Source of the DNA: Perognathus longimembris pacificus
Lineage: Eukaryota; Chordata; Mammalia; Rodentia; Heteromyidae
DNA length: 64,000 bases
Assembly (NCBI RefSeq): GCF_023159225.1
Contig: NC_063167.1
Span: 7,905,734-7,969,733 of the forward strand
Reading direction: 5' to 3'
Shown: piece by piece, positions 46,905-57,346 of the stretch
Layout: each line of letters opens with the position of its first letter
How positions within the stretch are numbered: the stretch's first letter is position 1
Notes under the pieces: generated by a model
Told to the model about the DNA's origin: nothing
Database searches by the model: none
What the model saw: only the letters and a program-made list of their open reading frames with translations
Program-made: the position numbers and the translations under genes

Positions 46905-47464
46905 CTTTGGTACCTTGGGAGACAATCATGGCTCCATTCTGTCTATTTCAATGGCTTGCATGTCTAGGGGATGATATAAAGATAAGGCATGGGCCAATAG
47001 GGCCCAAAGTAGTAACCCAAAACAACTCTGGTCCCTTGGTTTTAAAGGGGGGCTGATGGGTGAAGATCATCCATCTTCTGTAACTTCTTCAGGCTGAATG
47101 AGGGGCGTTGACCTTACCTGGCCAGAAACTTATAGCCTTAGTCTACTTTACCAAGGGACTGCAAGATTACTTCAAACTGGAAATTAACTTTCAGCTATAC
47201 AGACTTACCATTAGCTGTATCGTGTTTAAGATCCAAATGTCAGCAACAAAATAATACATGAACTTCTCAGCTGTGCTCTAAGGGTCGGGTGGCTATACCT
47301 GTATTCCTGAGCAAGCCCAAAACTACCAATGCCTTCTTGCATGGGACTTTACAGGACTCCTGCTAGTTGCCAAAATAAGGGGGTCACTCCACTTTGGAGT
47401 GAGCTGCCAAAATAGCATCAACATTAGCCTGAGTAGCAAAGAAAGAAGGCAAAAAGAAATTTAT
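46905..47464 (-). other. ERV3 region between integrase and 3' LTR
   Basis: Degraded sequence in the position of env. A stretch near 46960-47040 could be an env transmembrane tail, but the match is weak and frames are broken. No surface-subunit motif was found. Confidence 0.4.
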
Positions 47465-47795
47465 TCAGTCTAACTTTCTTTTCTTGAGGTGAAGGCAAAG
47501 TGGCTGAGTTGGGTGCTTAGAGACCTCCCATGTTCCACCACGGTAGTCGTCGTCCAGGGCAAAGGGGTCAGCTGGCCTGGTGTGGGAGCAATGGACCCAA
47601 GTGGTGATGCCGTCTACCTTGAGGGCGGTGGGAGTAGATGAAGGCTGGTCCGTTGTCCAACCCAATGGTGGATGGGAAGCCATACCTGGGTAGGATTTCT
47701 TCCAGGATCTTCTTATCCACTACATTCGTGGTCTCATGCTTTGTTGGATAGGCTTCAATCCATCCTGAAAAGGTGTCTACAAAAACTAAGGACAC
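47465..47795 (-). pseudogene. ERV3 integrase remnant
   Basis: Two overlapping minus-strand frames. The upstream one (47568-47795) has [16 protein letters not shown] and [14 protein letters not shown], which are the first and second catalytic-Asp regions of a gammaretroviral integrase core. A deletion then jumps to the C-terminal end ([18 protein letters not shown], 47465-47683) in another frame. The catalytic Glu region and the zinc-binding N terminus are missing, so it cannot be active. Confidence 0.88.
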
Positions 47796-48154
47796 AATCT
47801 CAGGTCTACAAGCTTTCTTTCCTGAACAGATGTACCAGCTTAAAATTCACTGCCAGTCAGGGCTTTGAGTAGATGTGGGGGTTGGGATTTTAAACTATCC
47901 TCTCATTTGACAAACTTACCCTTACTAACCACTATCACAGATGACTGGCAAGTTCCTGCCCAGTTCTAATGCCCATGGGCATTAGAAAGGCATGCTTACG
48001 AACTATTCTTCTAGGACCTCCCGGCTTTGATTAACTTTTGAAAGGCCAAGCAGGAGTGACTAGGATCTGACACCATCTCTGCCATCCAAGCAGTGGCTTA
48101 CTGCCTCTGGATGCTTTATCACTTTTGTCCCAGGAGGAGTGACTTTCCACTGGA

Positions 48155-48330
48155 CTTGGACTCAGGGCCTGAGTGCTGTCCCTCAGCTCTCCAGCTCAAG
48201 ACTAGCACCCTACCACTTTGAGCTCCACACAACTCCGTTCTCAGCACTCTGCTGGATGGTTAGAGACAAGTCTCTCACAGGGACCTTTCTCTGCCCGGGC
48301 TGGCTTCAAACTGCAGATTTCAGATCAGTG
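48155..48330 (-). repeat. B1/ID composite SINE within ERV3
   Basis: Minus-strand element: ttggactcagggcctgagtgctgtcc, ctagcaccctaccactttgag, then gggctggcttcaaactgcag. Confidence 0.65.
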
Positions 48331-48659
48331 AGTCTTACAAGAGGCCACTTTACTCCAATTAAAGCAACAAAGTGGTCCACACAGAAATAGTTCTTAAGCA
48401 TGCTCTTACCTGGAACTTATTAAGGGCCAGTATTAGATCTTGACAAACTTGTAGGAATCACCTGTGATTCTCTGTGGGCCTGCTGGAACCTGTTACAAAA
48501 AACCTACAAAGAAGCTGGAATGGCAATTAAACATTTTGGTAGCCATAATTCTCCTTTTCTCACTTTACAATAATCATTTAGGACAATTTTACTTCCAAAT
48601 TTCTTATAAATGTATTCTTGATTTCCAAAGCCTTTTTACTAACCTCTGCTTTAACACTA

Positions 48660-49840
48660 ACACTTTGGCTTTTATCTGCATTGGAAAAACTCTGAGGCTT
48701 AACTCAAATGACAATTTTTTCTTAATGCAAGAATTGCAATTACAGAATTAGAAATACTTATCCATTCAGCTTTCCATTAAATTAGTGAGAAACATTGGCC
48801 CCTTTTGCCATTTCTTCTTACATACATAGAGTTAATGAGAGTTTACTTTTATTCCCATTAGTTTAATATATATCCTTTAAAATCCAAATTACAAAAATAG
48901 CACAGGAATCGAATCACATCAGATAAGTAAACTTTTCAACCATTTAAAAAACTTTTCCAATTCTTAGTACCTCTTGTTGGGGTCAGCTGCACCTTTAAGG
49001 GGCCACAGCTGACCTCGGCCTGTCCCTCCCCTTCCTGTCTTTAACAGGAAGAGAAGCCCCTGTTCCTGGGGCTAGCACTTGTGCTATGGCGGAGGGGTAC
49101 CCCAGGGGCCCATCCTTGGGGGCTGGACCTCTGCCCACAAAGGAAGTCTGACATCACTTGAGGGACAGCTCCTTGGGACCAATCAGGGGCCCCTCTCTTG
49201 TGCCCGCCTTTGGGGTATATCTGAGAGGCTCCTCATTTGAATAAACAGAAGCCCTAGAGGTTTTCTCCAGGGGCCCACACATCCGTGTAGTTCTTGGTGG
49301 TTTTGGGGCACTCTGCGACCACACGCCACTGAGGCTACCTGTGGCCATCACTCCCGCGTGAGCAATAAAGGACCACCGAGGAAGGGGCGGACAAGCCCCT
49401 TCCCCCCCCAAGCGAGGGGAAGTAGAGAGAGAGAGAGCCCACACCTCTCAAGGGAAAGTTTTAGAAATTACAGTCAAATCATTCATTTTTACCACAAGGT
49501 TTCCAATGTTCACCTGAAAACAAAGACAAAAGAAAGGCTTCCATTGGCCTGTCCTACTGAACGGCCTATCTCCATCCTACTCCTCAGAGCTTGATGAACT
49601 GTCTTGGTGCCAGCTTGTCCTCTTCCACCATGAATGGACACCCCCTTATGGCTGTCCCACCCCACCACGTGGATTCCCTCCAGGGCCTGTGCCACCACAT
49701 GGACTGGCTAAGCTGCACCTTTGCCAGATCACCCCTCACTCCTGTGGATAGGCACACAGGCCCATCCCAGGTTTTTCCTGTCCTTTCCTATTGGTCTTTG
49801 AACTGAGAAATCCAAGCAGTTGTTTTTTTTTTAACAGTGA
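48660..49840 (-). repeat. Non-coding module shared with ERV1 (ERV3 copy)
   Basis: Reverse-complement counterpart of 29698-30760, interrupted by the solo LTR at 48975-49443. No frames. It occupies the place where capsid, protease and RT would be. Confidence 0.88.
48975..49443 (+). mobile_element. Solo LTR nested in ERV3
   Basis: TGTTGGGGTCAGCTGCACC to GAGAGAGCCCACA, with AATAAA at 49240-49245. It belongs to the family at 25396 but is about 87 bp longer. A 5-bp duplication CCTCT (48970-48974, 49444-49448) flanks it. The ERV1 copy of the module at about 30068-30080 shows the uninterrupted target. Confidence 0.92.
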
Positions 49841-50417
49841 TAAACCTTTACATCCAAATTTCTGACACTTAGCTCCGATTTTTTAATTAAACATTTTTTA
49901 ACTATAGTTCCTCTTTAAAACAATGCAATAATCCTTTAAAGCATTTGGTAATGCCCAAACTTGACCATTTGAATTTAAACTTAAACTCACTCAAATTTAC
50001 ATCATACTAACAGTCTTGAACATGTTCACACTCACACATGCACACATACATACATATTCAAAAGATCTTAAAGCGCGCAAAATAAGCATTGGCCTTACAT
50101 TTTCCAGTGGCAAGAGGTATTTTTGTCAATCTTACTCCTGCAACACCCAAATTTTAAGACAAAACCTTTAACAAATGATTTTAGCATTCTCCAGCCTCAT
50201 TTTCCAGGGCTTGATAGTCTTAAACTTTTTAGTCTTAGTAAAACATTTTAGCACACCAAATAATTTTCTGCTTAAGAAGGCTGGGTGGGGGTCCCCCCAG
50301 AGTTCTTTTTGTGGAAATCCACACTGATTGTAAGCTGTCGCCTATACATCTTACGCAGGTTTGACACAGAAGAGCCTATCAGAAAAACAACACAGATGAC
50401 AGCGCTGTGCGGTGGGG
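49841..50417 (-). other. ERV3 internal AT-rich non-coding sequence
   Basis: Between the shared module and the gag remnants; no domain recognised. Patchy similarity to ERV1 28700-29697 is possible but unproven. Confidence 0.45.
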
Positions 50418-50615
50418 TCACCCCCTGCCGCCTGCAGGTGGCTTGGGCTGGCCCTGTGTCTGCCCCTGCCAGCGCCAGGACTGGGCGGGACCCTTCAGAG
50501 TGGAGGGCAGAGCTGAAACATTTTCCTCAGAGTCCTCTTGTAACTGGGGTGGGGAGTATGGAGGGGGAAACATTTCTTCCTCCATGCTTCCTCCCTGAAG
50601 GACAGGGGGGCACAA
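50418..50615 (-). pseudogene. ERV3 gag proline-rich (p12-like) fragment
   Basis: It contains MFPPPYSPPQLQ. PPPY is the late-domain motif that recruits NEDD4-type ligases for budding in gammaretroviral Gag. The fragment ends in the module junction, and no capsid follows. Confidence 0.7.
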
Positions 50616-50719
50616 TTTCTTCTCTTCCCTCTTGGTTTCTCTCTTATCACCCCGTGTCTTTTGAGTGAATACTGGGGAGGGGAAGGAGTGGAGGAGGGAG
50701 TCAGTAAGAAAGGCTGAAC

Positions 50720-51007
50720 CTAAGTTGGAGTGTCCCTGTCAACTAGTTCCCTCCAGATGTCTATATAAGGAATCTGGTCTAGATAGCCTGAACAAGGGGT
50801 GTCGATTAGGCTTTGTAAAATCCTGATCTTAACTATGTCAAAGCTCCCCTCAGGTGGCCAATTAGCTCTCTCAAGGGTGGGGCATTCTGACTTGCACAGG
50901 GTGATCCATTTTTCCTCCTTAAGGGCCACACCTCGGTTTGAGCTATCTCCTTGACCTTCCTCCAATGAGCTAGGGTCAAATCTAGGGGGCAAGATGGAGG
51001 TCCCCAA
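50720..51007 (-). pseudogene. ERV3 gag matrix fragment
   Basis: The stretch KEEKWITLCKSECPTL, NWPPEGSFD and LDQIPYIDIWRELV has the spacing of a gammaretroviral matrix domain. The N-terminal matrix residues are in another frame just upstream, so a frameshift is present. Confidence 0.82.
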
Positions 51008-51114
51008 GATAGAACATAGTTCTGATCAGATGTTCAGTTCAAAAAGCTAAAAAAAAATTATAACAGTACAACACACAGGCCTGAGAACAAGAAAAGCTAC
51101 GAGTTGGAGATCTC

Positions 51115-51205
51115 CCAAGTTGGCCCACAACCTCCTGCCAGGGTGCAGAAGGAGTGGGCCCAAGTTGGCCCACAACCTCCTGCCAGCTAAGCAGAAGGAG
51201 CAGAC
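51115..51205. repeat. Short tandem duplication in the ERV3 leader
   Basis: The block aagttggcccacaacctcct occurs twice (starting at about 51117 and 51163). Confidence 0.85.
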
Positions 51206-51490
51206 CCAAGTACAAGGTGGGCGGGTTGAGTCTCGGTTAGGAGGCCCTCCTGGTCAGTTCCGGCCAAAAACCGAACTGACTCGTGCCCTACTAGTATCCC
51301 CCTTCAAGGGTGGAGAGTCTGGGGTGTCCCCAATCTCCCCAGGATTGCTGAGTAAGCGCGTCCGCTTCAACAACCCCTTCAAGAACTAAGCAAAAGCAAA
51401 ACAGACAAACAGACAAATTACAGGACAAGACAAATGAACAGCGCTGTTTTCTTATCTTCGGACTCTGGGGTTTCGGGGGTCTCTGGGGCT

Positions 51491-51508
51491 ATCCCAGACG
51501 AGCCCCCA
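51491..51508 (-). promoter_or_regulatory. ERV3 primer binding site, tRNA-Pro
   Basis: The minus-strand TGGGGGCTCGTCTGGGAT is complementary to the 3' end of tRNA-Pro with one difference. It lies 2 bp from the LTR end. Confidence 0.92.
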
Positions 51509-51510
51509 AA

Positions 51511-51998
51511 TGTTGGGCCAAGTCGTGAAACGACCACCAAGAAGGCCACCGAGACTCAGATGTTCCGAAATGCAAAAGCAAGGCAAGGCTTTGTTCAAAT
51601 GAGCTGCAACTTGGGCCTCGTCCTACCCACCAACACAGCGGAGGTTAGGAGGAAGCCTCGAGCTGCGATTACACAGGGCTTATAAAGGCAAAAAACAAAG
51701 TTACAGCCACCAGGTGTTCAAGCAAACCAAAAAAAACAAAGTTACAGCAATCAGGTGTTCAAGCAAGCAAGATTAGGACACGGGTACAAATCTGATTGGC
51801 TCAGGGCTCAAGGCACAGGGCTCGAGGCATTCTGGGGGCAGTCAGAGTTAAGCATTCCCAGCGGTTAGAGTTCTTGACCGGCTGGGCCCTAATAAGCTTG
51901 TCCTGGGTTTGCTCACAGGGCCTGCTTATCTCAGGTTCATGTGGTAAAGTGGGGTTTGCGTGGTAAAGTGGGGCCTGACTTCAAAGTCTGGCACTTCA
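51511..51998 (-). repeat. ERV3 5' LTR
   Basis: 488 bp. It equals the other LTR plus a 41-bp tandem duplication around 51696-51775 (repeated aacaaagttacagc...tcaggtgttcaagcaa). Confidence 0.92.
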
Positions 51999-52520
51999 GT
52001 ATGTCTAGGATAGTCCTAGCAGAGGATCACAATAGCTCAGTAGATATATACATATGATCATATAAGATGATGCTAAGCAAAAGGAACTCCAAGATACAGA
52101 AATGAGGTTTTTTTTTTGTTTTGTTTTGTTTTTTTGGTCATTGTTCTTATTTTTGAGGTACTATGTGAAGTTATTTCTTTTTCCTTTCATTTTCCTTTCC
52201 TATGGTTTATCCCCTGTTGCTACTGTATTTGATTTTCATACCCAGGGTATTATAAATAGGTTTATCTGAATTAGGGAAGAGAAGGGGAGCATCAAAATAG
52301 GGAAACAAAGGATAAAGGGCAAAACATTGCAACACAGCTACTCACAAGACAATATGTTGCAAATTATTCAACTGGGAGGAGGTGATGGGAGGGAGGGAAG
52401 GTGGCAGAAAAATGAGGAGGAGGTAACAAGTCTGAAAAGAAATGTACTCACTGCCTTATCTAAGTAACTGTAACCTTTCTGGACATCACTTTGACAATAA
52501 GAGTAAATTAAAAATATAGC
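51999..52520 (+). mobile_element. Old L1 3' UTR, right of ERV3
   Basis: It resumes at gtatgtctaggatag and ends at gacaataagagtaaatta. Together with 45480-46442 it forms the pre-insertion L1. Confidence 0.88.
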
Positions 52521-53079
52521 CTGAGTAATTATGCACAGAAATAGGAATATAGCTTAGCAGTCACTCTACTGTATAGCTAGGAGTAAAGAAAAATAGCCAC
52601 AGAGGAGAGAAGGAAAAAAAAAAGAGAGATTTCCAGCTTGTTTGGAGGAGCTTGCTTCTCCTCCATGTCTGCTATTCAGTCTCCTGGCAGAGCCTTGATG
52701 GCCTTGCAGTGCTCAGCTTTCCTTGTGGCTTGGTTGGATTCAGACACTGTCGATATGGGAGTGTGGGTTCTACCTAGAATCCCACCCTTAGGCCTGATGG
52801 ATCCCAACCTAGAACTCAAGGTGACCAGATGGATTGTCAAATGAGTTTGTTGGGAGCGGGACTGATAAGTTCTGCCTTATAGGCTTGGAGATTTCCCCCC
52901 CACCCCCCTCTTCTCAGCACAACATAGTGGGAAGGAGGTTTGTGGGACATCTGGGGAACTTTGGGATTTGTAGTTTCCTGGTTTAGAAGTAGAGCAGTGT
53001 CCCCCGAGTCATTCCCTGGTAGCCATGGAAGGTGTAGGAAAAGAGTCTGGATCTTTGCCCTCTTTAGATAGGATCCATC
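52521..53079. other. Intergenic stretch without recognisable features
   Basis: No gene or repeat was recognised. Confidence 0.45.
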
Positions 53080-53400
53080 CCTTTGAAGGGGGGGGGGGGC
53101 GGGAAGGATCGGGTGTGGGCACCTCAGGTCACCACAGAGAGCTGGCTTCCCAGGGGAGGGGTCCCTGGTGGGTTACTCACCGGTTCTGGAGCTGATGTTG
53201 AGCTGTGTCTTCCTCTTTCTGGCTGCACCACGATGGCAGAGGCAGTGGTGGCAGTGTCAGTGTTGGCAGCGGGCGCCCCTGGCAGCTGAAGGGGTGGCAG
53301 TGGGGGGTGGCGGGGCCAGAGGGGTGGTTGCGATGGCACTGGGGCCCTGAGGTGGCAGTGGGGTCTCAGTGTGGGTCCCCTTGCTGATTCTGGGATCTTC
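53080..53400. repeat. GC-rich, GGTGGCAGTGG-rich low-complexity block
   Basis: G12 run at 53088-53099, then imperfect repeats of ggtggcagtg on the plus strand. Open frames here are composition effects. Confidence 0.55.
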
Positions 53401-53619
53401 CCTGATTACCCTGCTCGATACTGCATGCTTTCCTCAGTTTCTGAGTGGTCCTCTATTTAAAGTTTTATTTGATGGCTATTCAGGTGTACCCTTTATCATT
53501 ACAGATTTTAACCCCCTTCAGCATTTAGTCAGACCCACACTGGGATAAATATCTCTTAGAAGTATTTATTGGTCAAACTTAACTCCTTTTTAAAACCAGT
53601 CCCAGGTTAGTCCTTCCTA

Positions 53620-54240
53620 AAAACTATTTCTATTGATCTTGTTGCTTCAATTGGGAGTAAGGGCCAATCTTGGAATCATGGTTCCAAGTCAACCTGGGTA
53701 TAAACTCCCCGTGAGACTCTTATCTCTAACCACCAAAATACTGGAAATGGTGCTGTGGGTCAAAGTGGTAGAGAGTTAGCCTGGAGCAAGAGAGCTCAGG
53801 GACAGCACCTAGTCCCTGAGTTCAAACCCCATGACTAACATAAGAGATGCCAACCAGGACAAGCCATCCCAGAAACAAGCACCTAGGCAGTCAGTATAAA
53901 GGTAGTCCTAGAGTAAGAGGAGATGTGGTCACATTTTAATGTTGTCACCTTGTGCTTGCCAGTTTAAAATTAGCCAGAGCTGGGAGATCAAAGGAATATA
54001 GTTAATAAGCATGCCTATGAATGTTCATACGTGTTTTCTTCTAATGGATAGGAGCTTATAGTGAGCCTCAGGTTTGGGATAGTTTGTCCTGGCACCTTCC
54101 TGGGTCTCTCATCCTTAGAATCCGGACATATGTAGTCCAATTAAGACAATGATCAAGGCAATCTACTGATTCCTTAACCACACTAATCCAGGCCCAGCTT
54201 CTGACTGCATCATCTTAACCTATCAACCATGCCCTCCCCT
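53620..54240 (+). repeat. Repeat segment also found in ERV1 (31060-31740)
   Basis: It contains a SINE (53690-53835), then ccatcccagaaacaagcacct and gccagagctgggagatcaaagg, in the same order as in ERV1. It lies outside any LTR pair. Confidence 0.5.
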
Positions 54241-55374
54241 ACCCAGGCTCCAGATGTTAATCAGTCAGCAGTAGCTAGGGACATTTTCCACCAACTCCAG
54301 GACCATGTGAAATGCAAGAGACAGGAAGTAGCCAAGTCATCCAGTTTTTCCTTTCCACCTTCCTTCTGCCATTTGTGGACCCAGTGTTCATGATTGCATT
54401 GACAATATCTGTAGGCATCGCTCTTTTCAAATGTCTTTCTGGTTTCCTCTAGGAACATGGGCAAACTTTCACACCAGAGGGGACAGAGTTCCTTATGTCT
54501 GCAGGTCACCATCTCCTTAACAGAGAAGAGACTTCACCCACAGAACTCCAGCTGCTCAGCAAAGAGGTCTCACCAACATATGACATACTGGGAGACCAAC
54601 TTGCCACATCGGCTGGAAGTATCCAGAAATCACAAAAGTCAACCTCTCTCCTGGTTTTCTGTCTCAGACCAACCATTTTATCTATCGAAAGACCCTGTAG
54701 GAAGGACTTACCTCTACCCTCTTGCCCAATTTCATGCATCTAAAGATGGGCTATGAAGGATTGACCCCTACCCTTTTACACCAGATATGTGCAGACTGCT
54801 TGACACAGGCAGGATAATCCATCTAAGCTTGGCTATAAACATTCCATTGTTGGCCCAACTGAAAGCCTCCACTTTCCCAGACCTAATGGCTTTTTCACTA
54901 AACTCTGCCTCCTTACTCAGACCCCATAAAAGACAAACTCCATACCTACCTCCTTGTACAACCTCTGATCCCACAGGAAATTTGTTGCCCCTTGCTGTTC
55001 TCTGCTAACAGTCTGAGCCTGTTGAGACTGAGTCTGGTCTTTGTCCTTTTTCATTTTATCCTAACACAAGACACTACAGCTGGGGCACAGTCACTACTGA
55101 AGTCACTGAGGCTCATTTATAGCCATTCACATGGTACTCTGCCCAATCCATATGGTGAAACAAGTCAAGTTTCTCTTTCATATCCTTTATGGTAGATTTG
55201 ACTTTTGCAGCCTCCTATTGGAGCAGCACTACTTCTGTTTGCTATCTGGTTGGAACACAGGCACAGTACCTCCCACATGGTCACCCTTGCCACAGTTAAT
55301 CTCCTGTTGAGCTCAGAGATACATATGGAGTCTTCTAGTTTCCCAGTTATCTATATGAAAGTATACATTACAAC
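54241..55374 (+). other. Left flank of ERV2, unidentified
   Basis: There are several short open frames (for example 54457-54756, 54787-55008, 55205-55400) but no domain I can name. The last 60 bp are homologous to 24960-25005, i.e. the start of duplicate B. Confidence 0.35.
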
Positions 55375-55379
55375 ACAGA

Positions 55380-55955
55380 TGTTGGGGTTCAGCTTTGCCC
55401 TTGAGGGGGAAGGGCAGAGGAGAGTGCTCCCGAGACGCTGCCTTTCCCCCAGCCCTGGGGGAATGCGGAAGCAGGCCACAATTCTCTGGGTCCAGAACCA
55501 GAAGAACTGGCTTTGCGACCAGCCCCCCAACTTTCTTGACAGCCCATGTGCTCCCATTCTCGTGGGCTTTTGCCCCTGAGGTGGTGCTATCCAAGTGACG
55601 TTAGCTCATGAGGGGGTCCTATGACAAGCTCACCAGCCTATCGCCAGCTCTTTGGTCCATCACCCCTTTGCTCATCACCCCCTACCATATCAACTGCTAG
55701 CCACTCCCTTATTAAATCAGATTTGCTCTTGAAGCGTCTCTGAGATCCACATATGCCTGGCTTTCTTCAAGGGTAAGGAGGGAGGTAAAGCAATCTCGTA
55801 TGGCCGCGTGCACCTGAGGTCTTTCCTGAGGCCCCCCCACTCCACTCTGGCCTTACCTGCGGGTCGGGTGACCAGGGGAGAGGGTGAGAAAGGGAGCGAT
55901 TAGAGTAGAGTAGAGCCTGACCCCCTGTGCCAGGGGAGGCGACCTGAGCCCGGCA
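55380..55955 (+). repeat. ERV2 5' LTR
   Basis: TGTTGGGGTTCAGC to GAGCCCGGCA, 576 bp, with an AT-rich TATA-like/ATTAAA segment at 55708-55716. Confidence 0.94.
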
Positions 55956-55959
55956 TTTT

Positions 55960-55977
55960 TGGCGCCCAACGTGGGGC
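55960..55977 (+). promoter_or_regulatory. ERV2 primer binding site, tRNA-Lys1,2
   Basis: TGGCGCCCAACGTGGGGC is a perfect 18-nt complement of tRNA-Lys1,2, placing the element with betaretrovirus/ERVK-like proviruses. Confidence 0.95.
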
Positions 55978-56080
55978 ACAGAACCCACTCGAGGAAGTCC
56001 GTGGCTCCCGTTAGACCCTCAGGGAAATTGGGGTGAAAACTCCGGGACGCGTGGTCCTCCCATTCAGGTCAGCAAAGCCG

Positions 56081-56930
56081 ATGGGACAAGTTCAAAGTAG
56101 GCGAAGTAATTTGCCCCTTAAAATCCTGAAGTTCACCCTCCAAAACGCGGGGATGAGTATTTCGGAACCCTGTGCTATACGAATTTGGGGGAAGTTGACC
56201 CATAGGGTCCCGTGGTTCGCTGAGGCCAACCCACTCTCATGGGAAACTTGGGACCAACTAGAGCGGGAGCTAGAGGAGGCGGAATGGGGAGAAGAACTCC
56301 CACTCGTGGCCCTGCAGGCTATTAAGACCCTCAAGGCTTGCTTCTCCTCGGACCCAGGGGAGAGTCCCTGGACTCAGGAGAAGGCAGCCGGAGGGAATTT
56401 TGGTCTGGAGGGGGCCCCCGATGCCCTGCTCCGAGAGGCCCAGGGAGGAGCACGAACTTGATCCCTGGGACCCCAATCCAGACACCGTTTCTGAGAGGTG
56501 CGCAATGCTGCCGGCTGGCTACCCCTCCCCCACCGGAGGCCCAGCTCGGCTCCATACATATGCAGATTCCAGCAGCCCCGCTGAGCGGCCGCTTCACAGC
56601 TGCAGCAGCAGCGTCGGTGGTGGCGGTGGCGGCGGCGGCGGCAGCAGCGGCGCTCTGCCACCGAGCGCAAATGGCCCTGCCAGTTTTACACTCGGAGCAC
56701 TTACCACTTCGTGGGAGTTGCAGGAAACTAAAGATTTCCATGAGTTCAGGAGGGAGGTCCTTGAGAGAGGCGGGCCGAACACGCCCTGGGCGGAGCATCT
56801 GCTTTACAGCCTGACTTACCAATTCTCCACCGACAAAGACAATAAACAGCCTGAGGCCCTCTGGGCAGTCCCAATTGTCCCAAAAATAAGGCCAAAGACA
56901 GAAATAATTATATTTGGAAAGAAGTTCTGA
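56081..56930 (+). pseudogene. ERV2 gag remnant (matrix and capsid N-terminal part)
   Basis: The first frame (56081-56461) starts MGQVQSRRS and has a matrix-type segment (HRVPWFAEANPLSWETWDQL). The frame then shifts; the second frame (to 56930) holds a GC-rich low-complexity part (about 56590-56660) and a capsid-like stretch (FHEFRREVLERGGPNTPWAE). The rest of capsid and the nucleocapsid zinc knuckles are absent. It is broken by at least one frameshift and a deletion. Confidence 0.85.
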
Positions 56931-57023
56931 TTCTTATTTGATACCAGAACAAATCGGACCATATTAAAGAAGGAATTAGCACCTCCATGGTGGGACCTAA
57001 TCCCCGGCCCCCAGATCTCGGGG

Positions 57024-57218
57024 GTGGGAGGCACAGCTGAGAGTGAGACAACCAACGACTGGCTTTCCTGGGATGATATGCATGGTGGCAAGGGGGTAGT
57101 GCGCCCCTTAATAATAACAAAATCACCAGATAACCTGTTGGGACGAGATATCTTGGGAAAGATTAAGGCCGCGGTCATCACAGGCCAGGCCCTGTCAGGT
57201 GGCCCTAGTGGCTGCTAA
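57024..57218 (+). pseudogene. ERV2 protease C-terminal fragment
   Basis: The segment SPDNLLGRDILGKIKAAV corresponds to the conserved GRD region near the end of retroviral aspartic proteases. The catalytic DTG part is missing. Confidence 0.82.
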
Positions 57219-57346
57219 AAAGCACCTCCCTCTGAGGCCTCGGGGCAGGAGGCTCCTAATTCTTCTACAGGGCCTCACCCCCAATTCTAAGGGCCACTGT
57301 TCCTACCATCCCCGCCATTCGATGGCACCCGGGCGCCCCAATTTGG

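Larger units (their letters stand above)
46443..51998 (-). mobile_element. ERV3: class I (gammaretrovirus-like) provirus, heavily deleted
   Basis: Minus-strand provirus with LTRs at 51511-51998 (5') and 46443-46889 (3') and a perfect 4-bp duplication GTAT (46439-46442, 51999-52002), as expected of gammaretroviral integrases. The primer site matches tRNA-Pro. In sense order it carries a leader, a gag matrix fragment, a proline-rich PPPY fragment, a non-coding module shared with ERV1, and an integrase remnant. Capsid, protease and RT are gone; a possible env transmembrane tail is too weak to call. A solo LTR of another family is nested inside. The host site is an old L1 3' UTR. Confidence 0.92.

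Noticed and set aside
51115..51205. Possible CRISPR-like direct repeats
   Set aside because: Only two copies, inside a retroviral leader, in a mammalian genome.
53083..53387. Overlapping frames on both strands in a GC-rich block
   Set aside because: They follow from G- and GGC/GGT-rich composition. No recognised protein.
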